A stretch of DNA of 64,000 nucleotides, taken from NCBI RefSeq assembly GCF_020509005.1, contig NC_063019.1, positions 124,001 to 188,000 of the forward strand, written 5' to 3'. Each line of letters opens with the position of its first letter. Within the stretch, counting starts at the first letter, position 1. Below are positions 10,885 to 21,984 of the stretch, piece after piece. The notes below the pieces were generated by a model. The model did not search any database and was not told the DNA's origin. It saw only the letters and a program-made list of their open reading frames with translations. Both the position numbers and the translations under genes were made by a program. The stretch is from Fulvia fulva (Eukaryota > Ascomycota > Dothideomycetes > Mycosphaerellales > Mycosphaerellaceae).

Positions 10885-13800
10885 GATCAATATAGTATAG
10901 CTAGACCTATACGACGAGACGGGTAAGGACTACGCTTATAAACCGTTCGTTACGAATATAAATATCGGCTCAAAGAAACTCTCTTCTTCCAATCTTACTC
11001 TTATAGACACTGGCGCACTAGGCGAGTCTTTTATAGACTATAAACTCGCGACCTCTCTTAACCTCGAACCCTAGGAACTAAAGTACCCTCGTACCCTTGA
11101 ACTCTTTAACGGCACGGAGACTACTACTAGTAAGATTACTTATGTTGTATATACGTTAATCACCCTCGGAGGCAAGCGTATGTCGATCACTAGCTTCCTT
11201 ACGTCCCTACCGCATTAGAAGTTTATCCTCGGCCTCCCCTATTTTAGACGATACCGACCTATTATCGACTAGACTTCCCTTGCTATTAGCTTCCCTCTAG
11301 AAGTTCCTCCGGCACCTCCGCCTTCTCCGCCGCCTTAGCGCGGTCCTAAGTATACTAAGATCTTCTAGGTAAACGCCGCTACCTTTACTACTACTACTAA
11401 GCATCCTAAAGCTTAAGTCTTCGCCGCCTCTCTCCGCGATATCGACATCGCCCTCGAGAAGCTCGATAAGAAGCGTATACCTACCGACCCTACTACGAAG
11501 GTCCCTCCTTAGGCACACTACATCCTCTACGTATTCGATACTAAAGCCGTAGACGAGCTGCCTCCTTATCGCCCTTACGACCACAAGATTGAGCTAGAAG
11601 AAGGTGTAGAGACACCGTTCGGACCGCTATATTCTATGTCCCGAGAAGAGCTTATCGTCCTTAAGAGATACCTCGAAGAGAACCTAAAGAAGGGGTTTAT
11701 TCGAGCGAGCCGTTCTAGCGCTAGTAGTCCCGTCATGTTCGTTAAGAAGTCCGGCGGTAGCCTACGCTTCTACGTAGACTACCGAGGCTTAAACGCTGTT
11801 ATAAAGAAGAACCGCTACCTAATACCGTTGATTTAGGAGACGCTCGAGCGCCTCTCTAAGGCCAAGTACTTCACTAAGCTCGATGTTATCGCTACGTTCA
11901 ACAAGTTACGAATAGTAGAAGGACACGAGTATCTTATAGCCTTCCGTACTCGCTACGGGCTATTCGAGTCGCTCGTTATGCCCTTCGGCGTTTGTAACGG
12001 GCCTAGTACCTTCTAGAACTTCATTAACGACATCCTTTAAGAGTTCCTCGATTAGTTCTACACTACCTACATCGACGACATCCTAGTCTATAGCGAGACT
12101 AAGGAGGAGCACCGCGAGTACGTCTATAAGGTCCTTTAGAAGCTCGTAGACGCCGGCTTATAGCTCGACATCGACAAGTACGAGTTTAAGAAGACCGAAG
12201 TCAAGTTCCTTAGTTTAATCATCACCGTAGACGGCATTAAGATGGACTAAGAGAAGATCGACGCTATCGTCGAATAGGATGCTCCTACGAACGTCAAAGA
12301 GGTCTAGGGTTTCCTAGGCTTTGCTAACTTCTACCGCCGCTTTATCTACGCATTCTCGGGCGTAGTACGCCCTTTAACGAAGCTTACGCGCAAGGGTAAG
12401 AAGTTCGCCTAGACCGACGAATGCTAGGAGGCTTTTAACTTGCTCAAAGCGAAGTTTGTTAAGAACCCGCTTCTATAGCACTTCGATTTCGAACTAGAGA
12501 CCCGTATAGAGACCGACGCATCCGACGGCGTAGTAGGCGGTGTCCTGCTATAACGCCGCTCGCCTAAATCCCCCTAGTTACCTGTCGCCTTCCTCTCTAA
12601 GAAGATGACCGCTACGGAGTATAACTACGAGATCTACGATAAGGAGCTTCTCGCTATCGTTAAAGCTTTCGAAGAGTAGCGCCCCGAGCTCGAAGGCTCT
12701 ACTATGCCCGTCTAAGTAAGCTCCGACTATAAGAACCTCGTCTACTTTATAAAGAGCAAGCTGCTTAATCGTCGCTAGGCCCGCTAGAGCGAGTTCCTCT
12801 CCCGGTTCAACTTTGTGATCTCGTATACGCCCGGTAAGGCTAACTCGATAGCCGACGCCCTTACCCGCCGCCCTAGTAACTCTCTAGTTGATCGAAGAGG
12901 GGGCCGGCAAATCGTAGAGTAACAAGTTATTAAAGAGCACAACCTCTCTTCCGAGCTTCGAGAGTACCTATCGAACGGCTAGCCTACGCTCGCCGCTTCC
13001 TTTACTACTCTCGTACTCGCTCCTACCTACCTTAACGAGAGTGACGATGAATCCGAGCCTAAAGAATACGCCTCGGACGCTAAGGACTTAAACGACGATA
13101 AAGAGGGCTTAGTAACGACCGACGGCTTATCCGAATTAGACTTTAAGGGGTTTAATAATAAGGAGCAGCCCGAAGGCATTATAGTACGAGTACGAATAGC
13201 GTACGATGCCGACCCAGACGCCTAAGAGTTAGTTTAGGCCCTTAAATCTAGCGCGAGGACATTCCCGGGCTTCTCGCTGTCCGAGTACGAGCTCTAGGAA
13301 GGTGTCGTCTACTTCCGTAAGAAGCTTTACGTACCGTAGCCCGAAGGCTCTAATATCCGAGCTAAGATTCTTCAAATCGTCCACGACTCCGCCTCTAGGG
13401 GTCACCTAGGCGTAGCTAAGACCTACAAGCTCCTCGCTAGGTATTACTAGTGGCCGTATTCCTAGAAGGACGTCCGCCGCTACGTACTAAACTACGCTAC
13501 TTGCCGAAGAGCTAAAGCTAACCGCTACCGCCCCTACGGTCTCTTATACCCTCTCCCGGCTCCTAATCGTCCGTAGAAGTACATCACGATAGACTTTATT
13601 ACCGATCTTCCTTACGGTAAGACCTTTAGCGGCGTAAAAGCAAAGGCCCTTCTAGTGATCGTGGACCGGCACTCTAAGGACCGGTATATAATCCCGTACT
13701 AGAGTATAACCGTAAAGGAGACTACTCGCTTGTTCTACGAATTCGTCTAGCGCTTTTAAGGCCTCCCGGATAGTATCACCTCTAATAGGGGCACCTAGTT

Positions 13801-14660
13801 CATCTCGTACTTCTAGAAACGTCTATGTGCTATCCTAGGTATCAAGCATAACCTCTCGACCAGTTTTTAGCTACAGACCGACGGCTAGACCGAAATTACG
13901 AACGCTATCCTCGAGTAGGTCCTTCGTTACTTCGTCGACTACTACTAGAAGGATTGGCCTTAGCATATCCCTACGGTAGAGTTCGCTACTCGTAACTAGG
14001 ACTCGGAGACTACTAGCTACTCTCCCTTCTATACTACGAGAGGTTACTACCCTCGTATAGGTATAGAACTAGAAGAACCTCTCCCGCCTACCGAAGACGC
14101 AAACGAGCAAGTAGTAGACGAGTTCGCTACTATGCTCTTATAGATCTATAAAGAAGTTCACGACGAGATAGTGTACGTATAAGTAATCTACGAGGATCAA
14201 GCTAATCGTCGTCGCTAGCTAGCTCCCGACTACTAAGTAGGCGATATAGTCTACCTTAACTCTAAGAACATTAAGACGGACCGCCCCTCTAAGAAGCTGA
14301 ACTAGAAGAACCTAGGTCCTTTTGAGATCACCGAGCGTATTAGTTTACACGCCTACCGTCTAGCTCTTCCTACAAACATAAAGATCTACGACGTCTTCTA
14401 TCCCGTACGCCTTCGGCCGTCGGCTAAGGACCTATTCCCGAACCAAAACTAAGACATACTAGGTCCTCCCGATAAAGTAGAAGTCGACGAGCCTATTAAC
14501 CTACCTTCTGACGACTATACCGTCCGTAAGATCCGGGGAATCTGCGTAGAGCCTAACGACGTTAAAGGACTACCGCCGATCAAGTATAAAGTCGAATAGT
14601 AAGGTTGCCCTAAGTAGGATACCTTATAGGAACCTATCTAATATATCATCTTTAATCGTT
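10885..14660 (+). pseudogene. Gypsy pol remnant with C-terminal chromodomain-like segment
   Basis: The domains in order are an aspartic protease with LIDTGALGESFID (catalytic Asp codon at 11005-11007), a reverse transcriptase (from about 11636, [18 protein letters not shown], where Cys-Val-Asp-Tyr is usual, and TYIDDILVYS with YIDD at 12066-12077), RNase H (ETDASDGVVGGVL near 12511), and an integrase (TIDFITDLP near 13590, then VDRHSKDRY). The tail at about 14513-14650 reads DYTVRKIRG and then KYKVE.*GCPK*DTL*EP, which fits a chromodomain with Trp codons turned to stops. Many in-frame stops rule out function. Confidence 0.8.
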
Positions 14661-14862
14661 AAGCAATCGAAGAATACTACGCCCGCGTAGACGGCCTAGA
14701 AGTCAATATCGGTAGGCTCTTCGAATCTAAGCTCTTCGACGGGGCTTACTAATAGTATATCGACTATAACATTAGGCCTAGGCCTAGTACTGAAGCTGAA
14801 CATCCTCGATATATAGAACTACTACGGGTTCGTAGGAACTTAGCTTTGTTCGGGGGGGCTAC

Positions 14863-15381
14863 TATTATAGTCTCCCTATAGAGTATATAGAAGGTGGGGA
14901 CAGAAGAGCCTTAGAGTGCTTAGAAGTTGTTAAGAAGTGACAGTCTAGCTTAGTGTATAAGCGCCAAAAATCATATACCCCGTAACATTCACTACGGGAC
15001 CCAGCCCTCCAAATTCACCCCTCTACTAAACCTTAATAGATTCACTTCGGCTCGTGACTATGTGACTTACGGCACTCCCGCGAGCACCCGCGTTTACGCT
15101 AGACCCTAGAAGAAGCACGTAGAAGACTCGGAACGTAGGGTAGGTTAGAATAAGGTTTTGAGCAAAGCTACTAAGCGCGGCTTCGTACGGGTTAGCCCTG
15201 TTAATGCGGGGACACGTACTCGCGAGGGTCGCGTATAAATATCTGGCCTTCTCTAGGCCTCTCTTGCTTTCTTCGTCTTTCGTTTTGTGTAGCAATTATA
15301 CTACACCCTTTATATCTACACTTCGTACCTGTATTCTCGCTTTCACCCTTACATCTTATAGGCCAGGCTCTCGCCCTAACA
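14863..15381 (+). repeat. Gypsy 3' LTR
   Basis: 519 bp, starting TATTATAG (RIP form of TGTCATAG) and ending CCCTAACA. The same-length match to 9093-9611 and the CTACG that follows fix the boundary. Confidence 0.9.
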
Positions 15382-15386
15382 CTACG

Positions 15387-17740
15387 CTAATGATTTCCTC
15401 TCTGCTTTGATCTTCTAGTTCTAGAGAGCAACTAGAGCATCTTCTCTTTTCCTAAGAGGAAAGGTCCACTTGTTCCTAGAGAAGTTGTTAATAATCTCAA
15501 GCCAGTATTTGAATCCTAGTCTTAAGATTAGTAGTGGGCTATATATGTCAATAGATACAAGGGCAAGTCTTTTAGGTCTTCTCTCTATAACTTTGCCTTT
15601 GTACTTCTTCATCTTTACTATTGAACATACTCTGTACTAGTAAAAGCTATCCTTAGGGATAGGAATAGGTTCTTTTAAGTTTATTACCTTATAAAGATTC
15701 TAGAGCAAATTCTTCCTAAAGTATGCAAATCTTCTATGCCAAAGCTCCTACTACTTCAGGTCGGTCTCTAATTGAGCAGTCACAAAGGCATTCTCTATTA
15801 GTAGTGCATATAATGAGTAATGTGCCCGTTCTTATAGGAGAGGAGAAATCTTGTTAATAAGTAGGACCCCCCTAAGGAGCTTTGTCTAGACAACAGTCTC
15901 ACTAGAGGGGGAAACAAGAGAAAATGATAGAGGTTGCACACTAAACTAGTTACTAAACTAGTTCTATAAAACCAGGTTTACTCCTAGCTTAGGTATAAGC
16001 AGGACATCTTCTAAAACAACTTTTCTACTAGCTCTCCTACTCATCTCTACATTCCTAATATAAGTGGCCAATAAAAACCTACCTCCCACTTTGATCTATT
16101 TCTTCCTTATTAAGGGGGTTATAGATCTAAAGAGGCAGCTTTGGTTAGTTATATAGGATAAAGTATAGGAGTTAAGTAACCACTCTAACGAGGGGAACTT
16201 GCCTTAGACTTCTACAGTTAAGTGAGCCACTTCATTATACTCATTATTATTAGACATTGTCTCTAGGGATGAGCTGTATAAGTCACGTGACTCTTGGGCG
16301 GAAAAACCTTTTCTAGTCTTCTTTGCTTTAGAGGTATAAGACTGGGCCTATTTCTTCTAGAGTGACAGTATATTAGAGCTAAGTTTCTTTACCATTTTCT
16401 TAAGTTCTTCTATAGAGGACTTCTCTCTTAGTGTCCTCCTTAAAGTGGGTAGTAGAGTTCTCTTCTTCTTGATATATGTTATATTCTAGGAAGATAGTAG
16501 TTAGGAATGAGATCTAAGGACCTTTCTTGCCTTAGGCAAGCTACGGCAGTCCTTAATCAGATGATCCTTCTTATAGAGAAGGCAGGAGAGTGGTCTTACT
16601 AGACCTAAGGGCTTGACCTAGGTGGCTGCTATACTATACTTGGCCTTAGAGGGATCCAACCTGGCTTCTTAAGCTTTAAGGATCTTTAAGGTCCTTTTAT
16701 GATCCATCTTTAGCTAAGCCATAATAGTATCCCTAGCTATATAGTAGTTAGGTGGCAGTAAGCTTAAGAGCTAGGTCATCCTCATATCAGCTTTCCTATA
16801 ATACTGACCCTCTAGGTCAACATTAGCAATCCTTTTTCTAAGAGAAACTAGGTGTGTCTATACAGATCTGATAGTGAACTCTTCACTCATCTTAAAGGTC
16901 ACAAATTGCTTTATAAGCTCATGTGTATAGGTTAGTAGCACCTGGCTATACTTATTCCAGAGATACACCTACTTCTTAGTAGCTCTTCTAGATTTATATA
17001 AGCCCTTAAGCTTAAATTCATCTTCTTCTATAATCCTACTAAGGATACTGAAGTTGTATACTATATTGTATCTTGTCTATATTAGCGTATTAAGGATCTC
17101 TTTAGTTATAGCCTCTTCTTAGAGTTTTAGAGTCTTGCCCTTAATGTTGTTAAAAGACACTTCTATTAGGTCATTAATTCCAAAGAATGCTAATTAGCTC
17201 TCTATCTTGTATCTCTAAAGGTTGAACCATCTCTTCTAATTGTCCCTCCTAAGAATTGGGATTTTGCCTCCCTTCTCCTCTATCTTCTCTTAGTATAAAT
17301 CTATAATAAATTGGATGTAATAAAACAAGGTGTGTATGTTCTAAGGTAGTGGCTTAGATCCTGCTAAGGCTTCTAGTGTAGAATAGGAAAGTTCGTAGGT
17401 GTGGATACTAAGGCCTGCTTAGTAAAGTAAAGAAGGAGCGGTATAAGGTCTCGGGGCTAGGACATAGGTCTGTCTCTCCTAGTAGAGCTTCAAATGACTT
17501 ACTTAAAGTCCTTCTTAATAGTATCTCGATACAGTTCTGCCTATAGAGTATCTTTAAGGTATTGGCTTTAAGTAAGCCGTATAGAGTCCTTGTCTAGGTC
17601 ACCTATTACTTAGGATTAAACTAAGCTCCTTAATAGGATAGACGGGGTAGACTTCTGATTCCCAGATGTTTTCTACTATAATAGCAAGGGATATAAGTAA
17701 CCTATACTGATATAGTTTGCTCTTATTCCTATACAAACCC
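15387..17740 (-). pseudogene. Copia-2 gag and N-terminal integrase part
   Basis: This is the 5' half of the Copia-2 coding region, separated from the rest by the Gypsy element. At 15421-15612 the minus strand reads RPKRLALVSIDIYSPL and FKYWLEIINNFSRNKWTFPL, a Copia integrase core with the first catalytic Asp (IDI.SPL) and the DFSRK-like block (here NNFSRNK). The rest toward 17740 should be gag, protease and the zinc-binding domain of integrase, with many stops. The coding start was not located. Confidence 0.7.
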
Positions 17741-17752
17741 GGGCTTATAACC
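17741..17752 (-). other. Copia-2 primer-binding site (half-tRNA type)
   Basis: GGGCTTATAACC on the plus strand differs from the Copia-1 site by one C-to-T change in a CA context. It again corresponds to the anticodon loop of initiator tRNA-Met and again directly abuts the LTR. Confidence 0.7.
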
Positions 17753-17987
17753 TGTTAAATAGGTACGGGTAGATAGTAGCGGAGTGGAGTAAGAGATCAA
17801 TCTTTAACTAACTAATAGCACGAGCATGTAGCAATATATTAGGAACCAATATATTGATTGTGTTAGATGTCTATCTAAGCTAAAGGGGAGAGAAGGTATC
17901 TCCCTATAAGCTAAGTCATTGTGGATGCCTTAGGCTGCTAGATCACTTCCTAATTGTTGACTCCCTTTAAGATGCTATACCTTAACA
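17753..17987 (-). repeat. Copia-2 5' LTR
   Basis: 235 bp, beginning TGTTAAATAGG and ending CTTAACA on the plus strand. ACCTC follows at 17988. The half-tRNA primer-binding site lies immediately inside at 17741-17752. Confidence 0.9.
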
Positions 17988-18287
17988 ACCTCCTTATTTA
18001 GCGATAGCTATAACGACACCGCTTATTTATAGGCGCGTCGGCCTTAGTACGTAGTGTAACTAGTATTGCTAATCGTGTATATATGTATAGGGCTTGTCGT
18101 ATAGCCGTAGCCTACGGTCGTGTCGCTCGAAGGGTCTAGTAAAAATTCTGATTTCCGGCCTTAGCGTATATACGATAGCGACAGTAACGTTACGGCGGCG
18201 ACGATAGTACCTCTAAAGGTCATTTACAGTACTGTAGCACGTATTAGTAGTGTCTAGTACATCTATAGGTGTCGGATAACGCCCCCC

Positions 18288-18299
18288 GGGCTCATAACC
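18288..18299 (-). other. Copia-1 primer-binding site (half-tRNA type)
   Basis: On the plus strand GGGCTCATAACC sits directly against the 5' LTR boundary at 18300. This is the anticodon-loop sequence of initiator tRNA-Met (CAU anticodon), so the element's minus-strand transcript would pair with the internal part of that tRNA and not with its 3' end. Internal (half) tRNA-iMet priming is known for Drosophila copia and yeast Ty5. Confidence 0.75.
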
Positions 18300-18319
18300 T
18301 ATTAGTTATAGATTAATAG
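18300..18319 (-). repeat. Copia-1 5' LTR, left part (split by LINE)
   Basis: These are the first 20 bases (plus-strand order) of the right LTR. The LTR resumes at 21490 after the LINE. The last 15 bases, GTTATAGATTAATAG, are repeated at 21475-21489 as the LINE target duplication. Confidence 0.88.
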
Positions 18320-21300
18320 ATAGATAGATAGATATTTCATTAAGCTGTTGTAGTGCCCTTTGGCCTATGCAGCTATGCTATCTTGTTTTTGTATATATAG
18401 AGGGGAAACCGTGTTGGTGAAAACCCCTCCTCCTTCCCGCCTGTCTTTTCCTCCTCGTTGTCGTCTTAAATTTCCCTTATTAGGGGTACGCTAGTGTCAT
18501 AGGCCTGCCCTAATGACTACCCTATCTGTAACCCCCCTCGCTTCCGCCTCTTGTCTATCCACTCCTCCGTCTCGCTCGCGAGGCTAAACTGCTAGAGGTA
18601 TCCCTGCTATAGTATCTACCGAGAGATTCGGCGAATGTTGCCTTTGTCCCTAATAATTGACTTGTAGTCTCTCCTTCCCGCTTGGTGCCTCCAATTTCCC
18701 CTGCCTCTCGCCTACTGCGGGCATCGTAGTAGCATATGTTCTAGGTTTTGCGATAGGTAGCCACACTGGCAGGCTGGGCTATAGATGTCTAGTGCGCGTC
18801 TCCTGAACAGGTAGGCCCTTAATCCAATATGTTCGGACCTAATTTGGATCGCTATGCTTGCTTCGGCCCTTGTCAGGTCCCTATATAGCTGGTAATTGTG
18901 TCTCTAGAAGGCTCGGAGCGCTATCGGGCCTGTTGTCTTAGGGGGCTTCCTTTTCCAGTCCTGCTCCCATAGGCAGCTCGCTATCTGTTCCGCTAGGTTT
19001 TAGGTCTTAGCCTTGCTCCCGCCGGCCTGGCGAGTCCTACGCTCCTCCTCCTTTCGTGCTAGCCATTCGGTGCTTGTCTGTACGGCCGTAAAGGTAGTAA
19101 GGTCATCCTCTTTTTGGCTTGTCCTATATCCTGCCCCTCTCCGGTAGCGGCTTTCTATCTTATTCTTTGCCTCCTAGATCGTGGTTTGTACTAGGTAACC
19201 TGTCGTCTTTGCCGCGTATTGAATTCTTATTCCCCGGATGTACTGGCCGATTAGTGGTATTCCTGTCTCCATTTCTACCGTGCTTATTGACGTTGTCTTG
19301 TATGCGCCTAGTACCCTACGTAGGTTGCCTACCTATGTCCTGTTTAGGGGTTGCTCTATCCGTTTCGGGATCGGCTTGCCTGCGCCTCCTGTTCCCTAAA
19401 TCTGTGCCCCGTACAATATAGCTGGTCTAACGATCGCCTTATACATTACTCTTGCCTTGTCGAATGTTGCTCCCTATATAGATGCCGTAAGCCTCTTTAT
19501 CGAGGCTTCATTGACTTGCGCTCGACTCTGGGCTTTCTTAATCTGTACATTCTAGCTTAGCTTCGGGTCGAGCCAGATCCCTAGTACTCGTAGCTCCGCT
19601 AATGGCTTGGTCTCGTAGCCTTGGATTCTTACCGCCGCCTTCATATTATAGTGTGTTCTCGCTTTACTGAAGTGTATAAGTTGGTACTTTTTAGGGGCGA
19701 ACCGGGCACTATGCTTCTTTGCCTACTCCTCGCATTTCTTGTGCCTATCTTCAAGGAGGCGACAGTTCTCTTCTGTCGAGTCTGACTAGGCTAGGATGTT
19801 TGTATCGTCTACGAACCCCGATGCTGAGGTTTGCGGAGAGGTGAGTAGGGGGATTAGATCCGACATAAATATCAGAAACAGGATAGGGGAGAGAGTAGAT
19901 CCCTAAGGTATTCTAGTCTCTGCCTTCACCGGGTCGGACGTGTACCTTCCTAGGACTAGGTATGTCGTCCGTTCCTAGAGGAAGGAGAAGACGAACGACG
20001 TTGCCTACTAGGGGATGCCTTTCTGCTGTAGGATATGTATTAGCCTTTGGTATAAGACGTTGTCGAAGGCCCCTACGATGTCGAGGGATAGTAAGGACGC
20101 CGCTCGGTTCCTGCCGTAGTGCCAGAGGGTCTGAATTTGCTCCGTAATTAGCTCCATTGCTGTTAGTGTCGATCGCTAGCTTCTTCCCCCTATCTATGTT
20201 GCTAGGAGTACGTAGTTGTCCTCGGCAAGCTGCGTAAGTCTCTAGGCTACTATCTTTTCTAGGACCTTCCCTATCGTATTTAGAAGTGCTATTGGTCTGT
20301 ACGACTTGGGCTGAGTATAGTCTTCCTTCTATGGCTTGCGTAGCACTACTGTTATAGACTCTCTGTACGGCTTCGGGTGATACCCTAGCCGTAGGCACGC
20401 GGTAAATAGGTTTGCAAGGCTCGGCGCGATCTCTTCTCTATACTCTTTTAGCAGTACGTTTGGTATCCTGTCTAGGCCTAGGGCTTTTCGTCCCTTTAGC
20501 TTACTTATGACTCCTGTTACTGTATTAGAGCTAACCGCCTAATCTATGTCTAGGGGTTCCGGGTATGTGCTCGGGTCGATGTCCGTAAGGTCTGCCTCTA
20601 CTTACGTCGAAAAGAAATGGTCGGCTAACGCTTTTGCCTTGCCCCGGGGCGTAGCCTAGGCAATCCCTTCGCGGTCTACGATTGGGGGGAAGTGAGGGGC
20701 TTGTTGCTCTTCAGGTAGTCGTGCCCATTTGGCAAGTCTCTATATCTATTCCGGGTTTTCTGTAACGAGCCCGATCGTCGCTCTCTAGTCCTGCAGCTTA
20801 TCGCGTCTTATCTGTGCCTTCTTCTCTTGTGTCGCGTGGCAGTATTGCTCCTACGTCTCTTAGGTATGCTCCTTCGTCCACTGTCGCCTTGCCCTTCTAG
20901 CCTCCCTTACCTTCGTAGAGCATTTAGGGGTCTAGAAGGCCTTCTGCTGCGTTGAGGGCCGGAGTAACGGCGTGTATTGTTCCGCTGCTTGCCATATAAC
21001 CGAGGTAATCTGTTCCGCTGCTTGATCTAGCTGAGCTGTCGTCTCGAGTTCTCTATGCTGTGGTAGGTTCGCTATTAGGAAGCCTCTTATGTCGTCCCAG
21101 CGTGCCTTCTTCCAGTTACGGCGTAGTTCGTTTGCTAGCTCCTCTATCGCCTTCACCCCTAGCGTCGTTTAGATAGGGATATGGTCTGAGGAGGCTTCTA
21201 GCGCGTAGTTCGGTCGGCATTGGACTAGTCTCTCTTCAAGTTCTCGTGATAGAAAGCATAGGTCGATCGTGCTTACACTAGTACGGGCCTTCTACGTCTC

Positions 21301-21474
21301 TATTCCCTTTAGTGTTACTAAGGCCATTCCGTAGCGTGCGGTTATGTCTAGTAGCTTCCCCCCTAGAAATGCGTACGGGGGAGTGAATTCGAGTCCCCAC
21401 TGTGGGTGGTGGAGGTTGAAGTCGCCGAGGAGTACTTGCTTCGTGTCTTGGCTTAGGGTCCGCTCTAGGTGGGC
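18320..21474 (-). mobile_element. 5'-truncated LINE (Tad1-like), inserted in Copia-1 LTR
   Basis: The element lies between two copies of GTTATAGATTAATAG (18305-18319 and 21475-21489), a 15-bp target duplication typical of target-primed reverse transcription. It reads on the minus strand. At the 5' edge the sequence begins inside an endonuclease domain (NLHHPQWGLEFTPPYAFLGG, later SSDHIPI), so ORF1 and the N-terminal endonuclease are missing. The reverse transcriptase follows, with SLLSLDIVGAFDNVLYQRL near 20040-20110 and the catalytic GFVDDTNILA near 19790-19820. The 3' end is a short tetranucleotide run (ATCT repeats on the minus strand, 18320-18336) in place of poly(A). It appears less RIP-altered than the LTR elements but still has stops. 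Confidence 0.87.
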
Positions 21475-21593
21475 GTTATAGATTAATAGTTAGTATTTGT
21501 TATAGGTCACTAGGTGTCTAATAGTAGAGATACAACCCTAGTCCGTAGCTATACGTAACTATATACGCTAGTATACGGGCATTCACTTCAACA
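21475..21593 (-). repeat. LINE target duplication plus remainder of Copia-1 5' LTR
   Basis: Positions 21475-21489 are the second copy of the 15-bp target duplication. Positions 21490-21593 complete the LTR (20 + 104 = 124 bp, exactly the length of the left LTR). TCCGT follows at 21594-21598. Confidence 0.88.
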
Positions 21594-21599
21594 TCCGTA

Positions 21600-21950
21600 A
21601 GGACAAGTGAGCAGGTAAAATCATACTAGACATAGTGCCTATAACTATATAAGGTCTAAGGAATAAGAACGCCGAGGGAGGGCTATAAGCTAGGCGATCA
21701 AATGTATTATGCTACTTTCCTATATTATATAACCTGCTTACCTGTTCTTATAGAGCAGGTTAAATCGTATAGGGAAGGCGCCTATAACTAGATAAGGTCT
21801 AGGTAATAAGAGAACGAAGTAAAGTACGGTTATACGGACATAGCTATTAACTCTCCTTTACCTACCTATACTACTTGATTTGTTGCTCCTATATCGCTTT
21901 AACCTGCTCTACAAGAACATGTGAGCAGGTTAAAGCGATATAGGAAGCTC
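21600..21950. repeat. Tandem array of small terminal-inverted-repeat units
   Basis: Three copies of a GTGAGCAGGTTAAA-like terminus occur at about 21605, 21755 and 21921, and inverted copies (TTAACCTGCTC-like) occur before the second and third. At the last junction the arms are perfect over 23 bp (21887-21909 and 21923-21945) around a 13-bp loop. Units 1 and 2 (each about 155 bp) also share internal blocks such as CCTATAACT.GATAAGGTCTA. The layout fits head-to-tail MITE-like elements that meet at their inverted termini. No coding capacity. Confidence 0.6.
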
Positions 21951-21984
21951 TACCTGGCTATAGTACTCCATTTGTGTCGTTGGC

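Larger units (their letters stand above)
9093..15381 (+). mobile_element. Ty3/Gypsy chromovirus-type LTR element, inserted in Copia-2
   Basis: Two 519-bp LTRs (9093-9611 and 14863-15381) are flanked by the 5-bp direct repeat CTACG (9088-9092 and 15382-15386). The element is 6.3 kb and reads on the plus strand: gag, protease, reverse transcriptase, RNase H, integrase, then a chromodomain-like tail. A G7 tract at 14852-14858 is the likely polypurine tract. The insertion site is inside the integrase region of Copia-2. Stops at former Trp and Gln codons and Cys-to-Tyr changes are everywhere, so the element is dead. Confidence 0.92.
5834..17987 (-). mobile_element. Copia-2: second Ty1/Copia element, inserted in Copia-1
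   Basis: Its 235-bp LTRs (5834-6068 and 17753-17987) are bracketed by the 5-bp direct repeat ACCTC (5829-5833 and 17988-17992), which proves an insertion into Copia-1 just upstream of that element's gag start. It reads on the minus strand. Without the inserted Gypsy element it is about 5.9 kb. It carries a half-tRNA primer site at 17741-17752 next to the 5' LTR and a purine-rich tract next to the 3' LTR at 6069. It looks less heavily RIP-mutated than Copia-1 and Gypsy, since CAG and CTG triplets are still fairly common, but every frame is interrupted. Confidence 0.9.
1085..21593 (-). mobile_element. Copia-1: outermost Ty1/Copia LTR retrotransposon
   Basis: Two 124-bp LTRs (1085-1208, and 18300-18319 joined to 21490-21593) are flanked by the same 5-bp direct repeat TCCGT (1080-1084 and 21594-21598), which defines the insertion. 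The element reads on the minus strand, so the right LTR is the 5' LTR. Removing the inserted Copia-2 and the LINE leaves about 5.2 kb, a normal Copia size. The order gag, integrase, reverse transcriptase, RNase H from right to left confirms Copia type. The primer-binding site is at 18288-18299 and a purine-rich tract (plus strand TCCCCCTT) abuts the left LTR at 1209. The element is the oldest layer of the nest and is inactive. Confidence 0.9.

Noticed and set aside
19913..20398. Minus-strand 161-codon frame in the LINE
   Set aside because: The reverse transcriptase is encoded in another frame of the same strand (FDNVLYQRL); this frame is an incidental product of a degraded element.
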